A DNA stretch of 18,959 nucleotides from Planctomycetaceae bacterium. GTDB lineage: Bacteria > Planctomycetota > Planctomycetia > Pirellulales > Thermoguttaceae. How positions within the stretch are numbered: the stretch's first letter is position 1; each line of letters opens with the position of its first letter. The DNA lies in assembly GCA_031287585.1 (NCBI GenBank), contig JAITST010000356.1, positions 1-18,959 on the forward strand, read 5' to 3'. The notes below the pieces were generated by a model. It was given only the letters and a program-made list of their open reading frames with translations. It was not told where the DNA came from and did no database searches. The position numbers and the translations under genes are program-made. Below, piece by piece: positions 1 to 7,154 of the stretch.

Positions 1-413
1 CACGACCTATTTTCTACGGAACATCTGATTGTCGAAAACAAACGAACAGCCGTTACAGAGAATCCGCAACCCGTAACAAAGAGACTTTTCAACAATTCTG
101 GAAACAACGTTTTTATTCCGATTCCAAAAACACCCACTGGAATAGCGGCAACAGCCAAAGGTAAAATCAAACAGCGGTTCCGTCCAAACAACGCCCCGAT
201 TTGCCGATGAAAAACAATCAGAATTGCTCCAAGCGTTCCGACGTGAAGAAGAATGTTAAGTTTAATAAAGTCGGAAGCGTCGGTAGTCAGAGGTTCACCA
301 AAGTGAGCGATTAAATTCTCAACCAAAACCAAATGTCCGGAAGAACTAATAGGCAAAAACTCAGTAATCCCCTGAACAATCGCCAAAATAACAACCTCAA
401 AAAATTGTAGCAC
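1..413 (-). CDS. uppP: Undecaprenyl-diphosphatase UppP (BacA), N-terminal part, cut by the window edge
   Basis: UppP is an integral membrane phosphatase that converts undecaprenyl diphosphate to the monophosphate lipid carrier used for peptidoglycan and other envelope glycans. The visible 137 codons are open from a GTG at 411-413 to the window edge. Near the N-terminus the translation contains QGITEFLPISSSGHL, the signature first conserved block of this family, followed by a second conserved stretch (LNILLHVGTLGAILIVF) and a hydrophobic segment LILPLAVAAIPVGVFGIG. The GTG start fits the family, which begins about 10-15 residues before the EFLP motif, and no ATG lies in frame just upstream. 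The C-terminal half, including the second catalytic block, is outside the window. Identification is firm; the exact start is less so because no strong ribosome binding site is visible. Confidence 0.93.
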   Translation of the reverse strand, partial: MLQFFEVVILAIVQGITEFLPISSSGHLVLVENLIAHFGEPLTTDASDFIKLNILLHVGTLGAILIVFHRQIGALFGRNRCLILPLAVAAIPVGVFGIGIKTLFPELLKSLFVTGCGFSVTAVRLFSTIRCSVENRS

Positions 414-542
414 GATAAATTGTCCCGAATAAAAAGTATGAAATATAAAAATTGTTTCTAATGAGCAACGACCACAGTTTAGCATATTAAAAACAAAGTG
501 ACAAGTACGCCGCGATTCCTAAAACGTGTGACCGTGTGAGTA

Positions 543-575
543 AGGGGGTTATCAAGATTCAGCCCCTTGCGGGGC
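543..575. terminator. G/C hairpin with alternative pairings downstream of the histidine kinase gene
   Basis: GCCCC (562-566) and GGGGC (571-575) form a tight hairpin with a TTGC loop. The same CCCCTT can instead pair with AAGGGG near 543-548. It lies between the ends of the minus-strand kinase gene and the 5' end of uppP, and may act as a terminator for the argG-kinase unit, although no clean U-tract follows. It also sits 13 bases from a copy of the dispersed 23-base repeat, as palindromes do at two other copies. Confidence 0.4.
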
Positions 576-588
576 AATGTGAGTGCGT

Positions 589-611
589 AATTTTCAATCG
601 TGTTCGGTATA
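589..611 (+). repeat. Dispersed 23-base repeat, copy 1
   Basis: Contains the core TTTTCAATCGTGTTCGGTAT. It ends at base 611 and the stop codon of the histidine kinase (612-614, minus strand) begins at the next base, so the repeat is flush with the end of the gene. It is preceded by the G/C hairpin at 562-575. Other copies: 3725-3747, 5876-5897, 11324-11346 (inverted) and 11379-11401. Confidence 0.85.
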
Positions 612-1325
612 TCAATTTTTACTTCTCATCGGCAATTCAACACAGAAAGCCGTACCGCTTTTCGCGTTTGATTTTACTGTTATCTTTCCGCCGAGTTGTT
701 GGGTGATTCTCCATGCTTTTGATAGCCCGAATCCCAGACCGCGTCCGGCATCGCGTCCGCTGAAGTACGGGCAGAAGATTAATTGGCGGATTTTTTTGGG
801 GATTCCGTTACCGTTGTCGCTTACCTTGAACGTTATGAATTGTTCGTCATTACGGGTTGTCTGTTCACATTTCAAACAGATACGTCCGTCCCGCATCGCT
901 TCCATTGAGTTCTTACAAAGTGCGTCTATGATAACACGAATCTGTGTCGGGTCTGAAACCATTTGAACATTGTCCAGCGATTCCGCTTTTAGTTCAAACG
1001 TGATACCGTTTTCGCTACAACGTTGCGTTTGAGCGTTTGCAATTTCAGTCAAAAACGGCAGCACGTCGAACGTTTGCGGTTGCGGAACCGGCGGACGAGC
1101 AAACAAGCGGATGTCGGCAATCATCTCGTAAGCACGACGAACTTGTGCCATAATAACCGCGAGCGAACGACGCGAATCATCGTCCGCCGCCCGCGAGAGC
1201 AACTGTTGCGCACGTCCCGAAATTATCGCGAGCGGGTTGTTCAACTCGTGTCCAACCCCAGCCGCAAACTCCGCCAACGCATCAATCTTATGCCGTTCCA
1301 GTTCGTCAAGTTCGCCGTTGTCCAT
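612..1325 (-). CDS. Soluble histidine kinase (HisKA + HATPase), no sensor domain
   Basis: This 237-residue protein is a minimal histidine kinase. A HisKA dimerisation segment carries the H-box FAAGVGHELNNPL with phospho-acceptor His26. The HATPase domain has the N-box around Asn139 (CKNSMEA), a G1 box SDNGNGIP (169-176) and a G2 box GRGLGFGLS (194-202). There is no membrane segment and no PAS, GAF or other input domain, so it probably senses through a partner protein or acts as a phosphotransfer partner. The start chosen is the ATG at 1323-1325, four bases after the argG stop; an upstream in-frame extension would overlap argG and adds nothing kinase-like. The spacing implies translational coupling to argG. 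The single-domain response regulator two genes upstream is the obvious partner, which is inference. Confidence 0.9.
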   Translation of the reverse strand: MDNGELDELERHKIDALAEFAAGVGHELNNPLAIISGRAQQLLSRAADDDSRRSLAVIMAQVRRAYEMIADIRLFARPPVPQPQTFDVLPFLTEIANAQTQRCSENGITFELKAESLDNVQMVSDPTQIRVIIDALCKNSMEAMRDGRICLKCEQTTRNDEQFITFKVSDNGNGIPKKIRQLIFCPYFSGRDAGRGLGFGLSKAWRITQQLGGKITVKSNAKSGTAFCVELPMRSKN

Positions 1326-1329
1326 CAAC

Positions 1330-2547
1330 TCAATACTCTCTTGGTTTAACTTTTCCCTGCACGCGACTCGGCAAACCTTGTATTCGCAGGAAGCCGGTCG
1401 CGTCGGTTTGGTTGTACGCTCCGCCGCCTTCCATCGTCGCAATGCCTTCGTCGTAGAGCGAGTTCGGACTTTTTCGCGACGCGATACTTATGTTACCCTT
1501 GTAGAGGTTTAACGATACTTGTCCTGTTACCGGCTGTTGAGCGTTATGGATGAACGCCATCAACGCTTCCATTTTCGCGTGATACCAGTAACCGTAGTAA
1601 ACCAGCTCCGCAACTTCCGGCGCGAGGCGGTCGCGTAAGTGCATCAGGTCACGGTCTAACGTTAGTTGTTCGACGTAACGGTGAGCGTCGTATAATACTG
1701 TCATACCGGGCGACTCATATACGCCGCGGCTTTTCATACCGACGAACCGGTTCTCAACCATATCAATAAGTCCGATGCCGTTACGTCCCGCAATTTCGTT
1801 CAGCGTCTTGACAACCTTGAACGCCGACAGTTTTTTACCGTTCACTTTCACCGGAACGCCCGCGGCGAAATCAATCACGACTTGTTCAACTTTGTCCGGT
1901 GCCTTCTTCGGTGTCACGCTCATTCCAAACTCAACACTGTCAACGCCGTCAATGTCGAGTTTTTCAAGTATGCCCGCTTCGTAACTTATATGAAGACAGT
2001 TTTCGTCAGAACTGTACGGTTTTTTGATAGACGCTTTTACCGGAATTTTTTTCTCGTTACAAAAATTTATCATCGCGGTTCGTCCCGGAAACTTGTTGCG
2101 GAACTCTTCCATCCGCCAAGGCGCGATGATTTTGATGTCGGGATTCAACGCTTCGGCAGCCAACTGGAAGCGGCACTGGTCGTTACCTTTGCCCGTTGCA
2201 CCGTGAACGAAGTATTCCGCGCCGACTTCACGGGCAACCTGAAGACATACTTTTGAAATGAGCGGGCGGGCGATTGACGTACCGAGAAGATAAACGCCTT
2301 CGTACTTCGCTTGCCACTGCAAAACAGGAAACGCGAAATCGCGGCAAAGTTCTTCTTGTGCGTCGATTAGGTGACACGACTTCGCGCCGATTTTCAGTGC
2401 CTTCTCCTTGATCGCCTTACGGTCTTCGCACGGTTGCCCCAAGTCAACATAAACACAATGGACATCAAATCCCTGCTCAATAAGCCAACCAACTAAAACT
2501 GAAGTATCCAGCCCGCCGCTGTAAGCAAGTACACATTTTTTTTTCAT
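1330..2547 (-). CDS. argG: Argininosuccinate synthase
   Basis: ArgG condenses citrulline and aspartate with ATP hydrolysis to AMP and PPi, giving argininosuccinate, the penultimate step of arginine synthesis, in the cytoplasm. The 405-residue length is normal for the family. Residues 8-16 (AYSGGLDTS) are the N-type ATP-pyrophosphatase loop, HGATGKGNDQCRF (115-127) is the second nucleotide-binding motif, and YSSDENCLHISYEAGILE (178-195) matches the conserved substrate-binding stretch. The ATG at 2545-2547 is chosen because MKKKCVLAYSGG is the expected N-terminus; the longer open frame adds 15 unsupported residues. It lies between a response regulator (74-base gap upstream) and a histidine kinase (4-base gap downstream). 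A GTGAAAC/GTTTCAC inverted repeat lies 33 bases upstream of the start. Confidence 0.97.
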   Translation of the reverse strand: MKKKCVLAYSGGLDTSVLVGWLIEQGFDVHCVYVDLGQPCEDRKAIKEKALKIGAKSCHLIDAQEELCRDFAFPVLQWQAKYEGVYLLGTSIARPLISKVCLQVAREVGAEYFVHGATGKGNDQCRFQLAAEALNPDIKIIAPWRMEEFRNKFPGRTAMINFCNEKKIPVKASIKKPYSSDENCLHISYEAGILEKLDIDGVDSVEFGMSVTPKKAPDKVEQVVIDFAAGVPVKVNGKKLSAFKVVKTLNEIAGRNGIGLIDMVENRFVGMKSRGVYESPGMTVLYDAHRYVEQLTLDRDLMHLRDRLAPEVAELVYYGYWYHAKMEALMAFIHNAQQPVTGQVSLNLYKGNISIASRKSPNSLYDEGIATMEGGGAYNQTDATGFLRIQGLPSRVQGKVKPREY

Positions 2548-2579
2548 AGTTATAAACCTAAATAAAGATTGTTGATGAT

Positions 2580-2600
2580 GTGAAACAAACAACGTTTCAC
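2580..2600. promoter_or_regulatory. Perfect 7+7 inverted repeat upstream of argG
   Basis: GTGAAAC (2580-2586) and GTTTCAC (2594-2600) form a perfect inverted repeat with a 7-base centre, in the 74-base gap between the response regulator stop and the argG start. It could be an operator for a dimeric regulator or a small hairpin. No U-tract follows on the minus strand, so it is unlikely to be an intrinsic terminator. It only loosely resembles ArgR boxes. Confidence 0.35.
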
Positions 2601-2621
2601 GTTTGTTTTCCGTTCTCTCGT

Positions 2622-3053
2622 TTACCGCGTCTCCATCTCATCAATATACCGCCGTAACCGTTCTAACTCATCCGTCACACTTCGCAGTTTCAGCATATTC
2701 TCCACCCGTTTTAATAGTTCCAGTTTGTGTACCGGCTTACTCAAATAATCGTCGCAACCTGCTGTAACCGCACGTTCGATGTCGCCAAGTTCGCTCAACG
2801 CCGTTACCATCAGAACCATAATTCCCTTCGTCGCGGGATTCGCCTTCACTTGTTCACAGACCTCGAATCCCGACAATTTAGGCATCATTATATCCAGCAA
2901 AATCAAGTCCGGCTGAAACTCCGCGACCTTCTCCAACGTCTCCGCACCGTCAGCGGCATACGTAATCTCGTAATCAAAATCCGATAGGTACGCATCAAGT
3001 AACTCGACATTGACCTGATTGTCGTCCGCGATAAGTATTCTTGGTTTTTCCAT
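2622..3053 (-). CDS. Single-domain response regulator (CheY/PleD-type receiver)
   Basis: The 143-residue protein is a stand-alone receiver. The acidic pair is Asp10-Asp11, the phospho-acceptor is Asp54 within LILLDIMMPK, the switch Thr is Thr84 (VTALSE), and Lys106 lies in the YLSKP motif, so all catalytic positions are intact. After the receiver fold (about residues 1-122), the tail LRSVTDELERLRRYIDEMETR is predicted helical or coiled coil, possibly for dimerisation or partner binding. There is no DNA-binding or enzymatic output domain, so output must be through protein contact or phosphorelay. It lies 28 bases downstream of the TPR gene and upstream of argG and the histidine kinase, and is probably co-transcribed with them. 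Confidence 0.93.
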   Translation of the reverse strand: MEKPRILIADDNQVNVELLDAYLSDFDYEITYAADGAETLEKVAEFQPDLILLDIMMPKLSGFEVCEQVKANPATKGIMVLMVTALSELGDIERAVTAGCDDYLSKPVHKLELLKRVENMLKLRSVTDELERLRRYIDEMETR

Positions 3054-3081
3054 AGTAATTAGTTGCTTTTGTTTGTTACGT

Positions 3082-3426
3082 TTACTCGTTGTCGCCGTGC
3101 GATTTTAATTGTGCGGCAATACGCAGGTTTCTTGCTTTCATTTGTGCGTCTTCCGCTTCGTTGTGCAGACCGACACTGATGTAGTACGAACTCAAAATCG
3201 AAAAACCGAACGAATCGTCGGGAGCGAGTTCGCAGTATTTTTCCGCGTACTTTATCGCGTCGTCGGGTTTACCGATTTTCTGATTCCACGCCGCAAGAGC
3301 CGCCGCTGCCAACGCGAACGTTGGCGACGTTTCGTGAAGTTTTAACATCTGTGCAATCGCGTCGTCGTACTGACCCGATTTCCAAACCGTGACTATTGCG
3401 TCATATTGTTCTGTTGTAGATGGCAT
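3082..3426 (-). CDS. Small TPR (tetratricopeptide repeat) protein
   Basis: This 114-residue protein consists almost wholly of about three TPR helix pairs. The second unit shows the canonical pattern ALAAWNQKIGKPDDAIKYAEKYCELAPDD, with Gly, Ala and the closing Pro at expected places; the first (AIVTVWKSGQYDDAIAQM) and third (ILSSYYISVGLHNEAEDA) are more diverged. No signal peptide or membrane segment is visible, so it should be a cytoplasmic protein-protein adaptor. It is the first gene of the minus-strand cluster with the response regulator, argG and the kinase, and may scaffold them (inference). The ATG at 3424-3426 is the only reasonable start. Confidence 0.8.
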   Translation of the reverse strand: MPSTTEQYDAIVTVWKSGQYDDAIAQMLKLHETSPTFALAAAALAAWNQKIGKPDDAIKYAEKYCELAPDDSFGFSILSSYYISVGLHNEAEDAQMKARNLRIAAQLKSHGDNE

Positions 3427-3439
3427 TTATGATAGTGAA

Positions 3440-3467
3440 ATGAAAATTGTTATTGCAAAACTGTCAA
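3440..3467 (-). promoter_or_regulatory. Possible sigma70-like promoter of the TPR-regulator-argG-kinase cluster
   Basis: On the minus strand a perfect TTGACA (3462-3467) is followed after 16 bases by TTTCAT (3440-3445), only a fair -10 match. It lies just upstream of the first gene of the cluster, leaving a very short leader. This is a pattern match only. Confidence 0.3.
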
Positions 3468-3534
3468 ACAGGAACAGAAAATTATCGCAGGAATTACGGT
3501 GTTGTCAAGGGATGTATCTGATACGGTTGAAAAT

Positions 3535-3577
3535 GGGGGCGTAAAAATTAGTGGGGGGATTTTATTTTTACACCCCC
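3535..3577. repeat. Long stem-loop in the divergent TPR/ubiA intergenic region
   Basis: GGGGGCGTAAAAAT (3535-3548) pairs with ATTTTTACACCCCC (3564-3577) with a single C/A mismatch, giving a 14-position stem and a 15-base loop that itself contains six G. It sits between divergently transcribed genes, where a terminator is not expected. The rest of the 322-base gap (3427-3748) shows no gene; its right end is repeat copy 2. Confidence 0.6.
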
Positions 3578-3724
3578 TAAACGAAAGACATCTTCTGAAA
3601 ACCTATTGATTCAAAACAGTAAACCCCTTAAAATTAGGAACTTGTTAAATGAAATGACAGAGTTTTTAGAGGTGCCTTTCATTTTTCCATGTAGGTTTGG
3701 TTACGGCTAAATCACAATACAAAC

Positions 3725-3747
3725 AATTTTCAATCGCGTTCGGTATA
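3725..3747 (+). repeat. Dispersed 23-base repeat, copy 2, next to the ubiA start codon
   Basis: Same core as copy 1 with one change (CGCG for CGTG). It ends one base before the ubiA ATG at 3749, so the whole region where a ribosome binding site should be is repeat sequence. No palindrome is adjacent to this copy. Confidence 0.8.
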
Positions 3748-3748
3748 G

Positions 3749-4708
3749 ATGTTAGAATATCTCCGTCTGGTTCGTTTCTCACACACACTCTTTGCGTTGC
3801 CGTTTGCGTTGCTCGGCGCGTTGATGGCTGTTGGTACTAACCTTTACGAAACACCGGCGGTTTTGCCGCGTATCGTTGACTTCGCCGGCGTTCTGCTTTG
3901 TATGGTTTTTGCCCGCTCTACCGCGATGGCTTTCAACCGGATTGTTGACCGCAAGTTTGATGCCCGGAATCCGCGCACCGTTTCGCGGCACTTGCCCTCC
4001 GGTAGGTTGAGTGTTTGGAATGTCACCGTGTTTACAGTTATTTGCGCGGTTGGTTTTGTCGTATCCACTTTGTTGTTTCTGCCAAACGTTATCCCGATAA
4101 TTTTTGCGGTGCCGGTATTGGCGTTTTTGTGCGGTTATAGTTTTGCGAAACGGTTTACGTGGTGTTCGCATCTTTGGCTTGGTTTGTCGCTCGGCTTGTC
4201 ACCGTTCGCGGCGTGGGTTGTGTTTCGCAGCGAGTTGATACCGGTACCGTTACCACCGTTGTTGTTATGTTTGGCGGTTATGTTCTGGACGGCGGCGTTT
4301 GATATTATCTACGCTTTTCAGGATAAAGAGGTTGACATACGCGAAAACTTGTACAGTATTCCGCGTGTTTTTCGTACTTATGCCGCATGGCGGCTTGTTG
4401 TTCTGTTTCACGTTCTTATGATTGCTTGTTTGCTATTTATTCCGCAGACATTTCCGTTGTTTGGAAATATATGGTACTTCGGTGTGGCGATTGTCGCACT
4501 GATTCTTGCGGGTGAACATTGGACAGTTGTACCGCACGAAATTTTCATACGACCGTTTCTATTTTGGGGAAGACACTTAGATAACGATATAAATTGGAGA
4601 GGTGAGCCGGAGATAGATTTGCGGCGGATAGATGTCGCGTTTTTCAAACTCAACGCGATTGTATCGTCGGGGATGATGGTTGTCGGGATTTTGGATTTGG
4701 TTTGGTAA
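3749..4708 (+). CDS. UbiA-family polyprenyltransferase, probably menaquinone (MqnP-like)
   Basis: This 319-residue, highly hydrophobic protein with about eight membrane segments is a UbiA-superfamily prenyltransferase, which joins a polyprenyl diphosphate to an aromatic acceptor in the membrane. The first Asp-rich motif is NRIVDRKFD (63-71), preceded by the conserved SHTLFALPFALLGAL N-terminus. The second is DIIYAFQDKEVD (185-196). The C-terminal VAFFKLNAIVSS stretch recalls the putative 4-hydroxybenzoate prenyltransferases linked to futalosine-route menaquinone synthesis, hence the MqnP-like suggestion, but substrate cannot be read from sequence. An in-frame TAG directly precedes the ATG, so this start is the earliest possible. 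There is no Shine-Dalgarno because a dispersed repeat occupies the leader. The only other plus-strand gene here is the HEAT protein 3.5 kb away. Confidence 0.9.
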   Translation: MLEYLRLVRFSHTLFALPFALLGALMAVGTNLYETPAVLPRIVDFAGVLLCMVFARSTAMAFNRIVDRKFDARNPRTVSRHLPSGRLSVWNVTVFTVICAVGFVVSTLLFLPNVIPIIFAVPVLAFLCGYSFAKRFTWCSHLWLGLSLGLSPFAAWVVFRSELIPVPLPPLLLCLAVMFWTAAFDIIYAFQDKEVDIRENLYSIPRVFRTYAAWRLVVLFHVLMIACLLFIPQTFPLFGNIWYFGVAIVALILAGEHWTVVPHEIFIRPFLFWGRHLDNDINWRGEPEIDLRRIDVAFFKLNAIVSSGMMVVGILDLVW

Positions 4709-4717
4709 ATGCTCGAC

Positions 4718-4816
4718 CACGAGAAGAATTTTAGACTTCAATATATGCAAATTATTGAGAGCGGAAAGTTTGTATCACAAACAATTTAAAATCATAAATC
4801 TAAAATTCTTCTCGTG
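4718..4816. terminator. 18+18 perfect inverted repeat between convergent ubiA and deoC
   Basis: CACGAGAAGAATTTTAGA (4718-4735) is perfectly complementary to 4799-4816, with a 63-base AT-rich loop that holds a smaller hairpin, GTTTGT/ACAAAC, at 4768-4782. Its place between the convergent 3' ends of ubiA (stop 4708) and deoC (stop 4845) suggests a bidirectional terminator or a small mobile palindromic unit. The AATTTTAGA half recurs at 8058-8066. Confidence 0.6.
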
Positions 4817-4844
4817 TTTTCGTGGCGAAAAAACGTAAACGGAA

Positions 4845-5531
4845 TCAGTATCCCCCAGCCGCCTTTGCGGTTGTCCCATCGCAAATCGCCGGCGTACTCG
4901 AACCATTAACGCCCAACCGATGACAACCCATCGCGACAAACATCTCCGCCCGCTGCGTGTCGCGTATTCCGCCCGACGGTTTTACCTTAATTCGTCCGGC
5001 AGCGGTTTTCAGCATACACTCTACCGCTTCGACTGTCGCGCCTTCGCCGTTGAAACCGGTAGAAGTCTTGACAAAATCTGCTTTCGCTTCGATACAAATT
5101 TCGGTAGTCTTCGCGACTTGTTCAGGCGTAAGTTGCGCGGTCTCAAAGATGACCTTGACAATAACACCCTTGCCGTGAGCGGTTTGAACAACAGATTCAA
5201 TGTCGCGGCGAACCTCGTCCCAAAGACCGCTCTTTATCCATCCGTAATTCGCAACCATATCAATTTCAGCAACTCCTTTCGCAACATACAAAGCCGCCTC
5301 CGCGACTTTCGATTCCGTGCAGTGAGTACCGTGCGGAAACGCAAGAACACAAGACACCGCAGTATCTGTTCCCTTCGTCAATTCGACAGCCAAATCAATA
5401 TCACAAGGACGAACACAAACAGTGCGTACCTTGTACTTGACACCTTGCCGTATCCAATCCGCCGCCTCATCACGAGTCAAATCAGGTTTCAAGACAGCGT
5501 GGTCAAGATAACGATTAATAGTTTCAGACAT
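4845..5531 (-). CDS. deoC: Deoxyribose-phosphate aldolase
   Basis: DeoC cleaves 2-deoxy-D-ribose 5-phosphate into acetaldehyde and glyceraldehyde 3-phosphate, the last step of deoxynucleoside breakdown, in the cytoplasm. The 228-residue class I aldolase has YLDHAVLKPDLT near the N-terminus, VAEIDMVANYG (Asp91 in the position of the catalytic aspartate), the Schiff-base Lys155 in ADFVKTSTGF, and the second active-site Lys184 in KVKPSGGI. The ATG at 5529-5531 was chosen because SETINRYLDHAVLKP is the normal N-terminus; an upstream ATG in the same frame would add 25 unsupported residues running through the hairpin behind yacG. It lies 93 bases downstream of yacG and may be expressed with it. Confidence 0.96.
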   Translation of the reverse strand: MSETINRYLDHAVLKPDLTRDEAADWIRQGVKYKVRTVCVRPCDIDLAVELTKGTDTAVSCVLAFPHGTHCTESKVAEAALYVAKGVAEIDMVANYGWIKSGLWDEVRRDIESVVQTAHGKGVIVKVIFETAQLTPEQVAKTTEICIEAKADFVKTSTGFNGEGATVEAVECMLKTAAGRIKVKPSGGIRDTQRAEMFVAMGCHRLGVNGSSTPAICDGTTAKAAGGY

Positions 5532-5591
5532 AAAAATTTTTTTCCTAACGTTTGTTAAAGGGTTAAATAGTTTTTGAAAAAGTATCATCAG

Positions 5592-5622
5592 CCGTAAAAG
5601 ACACAACCGCGTGTCTCTACGG
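5592..5622. terminator. Hairpin just after the yacG stop
   Basis: CCGTA (5592-5596) with TACGG (5618-5622) and AGACAC (5599-5604) with GTGTCT (5611-5616) form an 11-bp interrupted stem, ending three bases from the yacG stop codon. It could terminate or attenuate transcription between yacG and deoC. No long U-tract follows directly on the minus strand. Confidence 0.5.
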
Positions 5623-5624
5623 GA

Positions 5625-5813
5625 TTATTCATCTGTATCGTTTACCGTCATTCTCTCCGCTCTATCGTCGCTCTCGATTGGCAAACCGTATTCCTCGCCG
5701 AGCCAATTCGCCGCGTCAATTTGTTTACAACGCATCGAACAAAACGGCAACTCCGCCGCAGGTAAATCAGTCGAAAAAACTGTATCGCAAATCGGGCAAT
5801 GTATGTCGGGCAT
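5625..5813 (-). CDS. yacG: DNA gyrase inhibitor YacG-like zinc protein
   Basis: This 62-residue protein has the YacG/DUF329 pattern: a CPIC knuckle (Cys6, Cys9) and a second pair in FCSMRCKQID (Cys25, Cys29) that together bind one zinc ion, then a conserved AANWLGEEYGLP stretch that corresponds to the DLxxWxxExYxIP region of the family, then an acidic tail. In E. coli YacG binds GyrB and inhibits gyrase; here the role is taken from family membership. Length and motif spacing are normal. The ATG at 5811-5813 is the only candidate close to the first CxxC; no clear Shine-Dalgarno precedes it. It is followed by deoC after a hairpin and preceded by an intergenic repeat cluster. Confidence 0.92.
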   Translation of the reverse strand: MPDIHCPICDTVFSTDLPAAELPFCSMRCKQIDAANWLGEEYGLPIESDDRAERMTVNDTDE

Positions 5814-5846
5814 TTGATTGTAAATGATAGTTAATGAGGCAACAGA

Positions 5847-5866
5847 CCATCGGTTTTAACCGACGG
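5847..5866. repeat. 20-base palindrome beside repeat copy 3
   Basis: CCATCGGTT and AACCGACGG flank a TT centre, with one mismatched pair. The same palindrome without the mismatch is at 11298-11317, and in both places it lies close to a copy of the 23-base repeat. It may be part of a composite repeat unit, or may terminate transcription arriving from the DUF4432 gene. Confidence 0.7.
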
Positions 5867-5875
5867 AGACAGTCA

Positions 5876-5897
5876 AATTTCAATCGTGTTCGGTATA
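5876..5897 (+). repeat. Dispersed 23-base repeat, copy 3 (one T shorter)
   Basis: Identical to copy 1 from TTTCAATCGTG to its end, but with one T fewer in the T-run. It lies between the yacG start and the end of the DUF4432 gene, 9 bases after the 5847-5866 palindrome. Confidence 0.8.
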
Positions 5898-5938
5898 AAT
5901 TTATATTACGGGTTTTCAACATCCAATCAAAATAAAAA

Positions 5939-7105
5939 CTACCAATCAGGATTCGGTTGCGGCATCACCACCGCCTTGCTCTTCTTCTGCAACTCTACTA
6001 ATTTCTGCTTCGCGGACTGAACACGCTCTTTGTTCGTCAGAACTTCTAACGTCATCTCCATCGTGTATGATTCACCCGGCTGGAGTTTTACTACGCGACC
6101 GCGTTCTTTTTCGTGCGAGTGCGAATTTGGAAAATTCGTTGACGGCTCAATGCCCGTAACGTAGCCGTTACCGTCCTGCAAGCGGCTTTTCCAAACCATA
6201 AAGTACGGCAGATGCTCATGGACAAACGACAACAGCAATCCGTGTTCGCCCGCCGCGTCAATCAGCATCGCGTAAGATAAACCGTTACTGTCGGCAAACG
6301 GGTCAACGAAGTAAACGACTTCTTCCGAATTCGCGTCTTCAGGGTCGCAACGATTCCACGCGGCAATCTCGCGAGCCGCTTGTTCGGTTCGCGGTGCGAG
6401 TCTGTCGAACGGAACAACGATTTCACTACCGGCACCAATGAACGGCATACCCGTATTGATGTGGTACAACATTTGGAACTCGCTCGGCAGGTGAAATCTA
6501 TTCGTGACCGTATCGCGAATCGTGAACGCGGTCGAGTCGGGACGCATAAAGTACGACGCGGTCAGTTCGAGATTTTTGAAGAACAACCGCGATTCCTTCA
6601 CCGTTCCCCGCAACTCTATTGAACCGTCGTCTTCAATCAAAGTTTCAACGCGGCTTGCGGGCGTGTTCGCGATTTTGCCGTGTAAACCGTAACGCAGTTG
6701 CCCGTTCGCGTCAAACTCCGGCGCCCCGTTACTCTCCAAACCGCAACGCACAATCCACTCGCAAAAACCGTCAAGCCAACCTAACCCTGACGGGTCACAA
6801 AGCGGCACAAACGACGGATGAACAGGTACCGAAGCGGGCGAATTCCAACCGAGTTTGATTGTCTCACCTGCAACGCCGCCGTCAGCCGGCACCTTACATT
6901 CACCTTTCCAAACGCCCATCCCGCGTGTAGGAACGATGGTAAGAGAAAGTTGGTTATTATCAAGACGCACCAAACTAACTCCGTCTGCCCGTGCGTCGTC
7001 AATAGTATCAACACACACGCGGCACTTGTCACCGTCAGACGTGAGTATTTCCGGTACAAAAACTAAATTACGCTCGTTTTGCTGCAAAGTAAAATGTTGG
7101 GTCAT
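5939..7105 (-). CDS. DUF4432 family protein (aldose 1-epimerase / galactose mutarotase-like)
   Basis: The 388-residue protein has the pattern of DUF4432, a family with the galactose-mutarotase beta-sandwich fold that acts on or binds sugars. Visible conserved elements are LTIVPTRGMGVWKGE (55-69), LGWNSPASV, the GLHGKIANTPA block with His142, and MLYHINTGMPF with His215; these histidines are candidates for the sugar site by analogy with mutarotases. No signal peptide is present, so it is cytoplasmic. The start at 7103-7105 is favoured over a longer frame reaching 7183, because a good promoter (TTGAAA-N17-TATCAT) lies at 7155-7183 and the longer start would fall at or before it. Its substrate is unknown. 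Its neighbours deoC and yacG suggest only loosely a sugar or deoxynucleoside salvage role. Confidence 0.85.
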   Translation of the reverse strand: MTQHFTLQQNERNLVFVPEILTSDGDKCRVCVDTIDDARADGVSLVRLDNNQLSLTIVPTRGMGVWKGECKVPADGGVAGETIKLGWNSPASVPVHPSFVPLCDPSGLGWLDGFCEWIVRCGLESNGAPEFDANGQLRYGLHGKIANTPASRVETLIEDDGSIELRGTVKESRLFFKNLELTASYFMRPDSTAFTIRDTVTNRFHLPSEFQMLYHINTGMPFIGAGSEIVVPFDRLAPRTEQAAREIAAWNRCDPEDANSEEVVYFVDPFADSNGLSYAMLIDAAGEHGLLLSFVHEHLPYFMVWKSRLQDGNGYVTGIEPSTNFPNSHSHEKERGRVVKLQPGESYTMEMTLEVLTNKERVQSAKQKLVELQKKSKAVVMPQPNPDW

Positions 7106-7154
7106 AGTAGTTGGATAGTTGATGAGGAGTGATAACGGTTCAAACAGGACAACG

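Noticed and set aside
1326..1442. Longer N-terminus for the histidine kinase
   Set aside because: It would overlap the argG coding sequence by over 100 bases, and the residues show no kinase or sensor features.
3744..3749. TATAGA at the end of repeat copy 2 as the ubiA -10 box
   Set aside because: It overlaps the ubiA start codon, so transcription would begin inside the gene.
5532..5606. Longer N-terminus for deoC
   Set aside because: The extra 25 residues run through the hairpin behind yacG and are absent from the normal family N-terminus.
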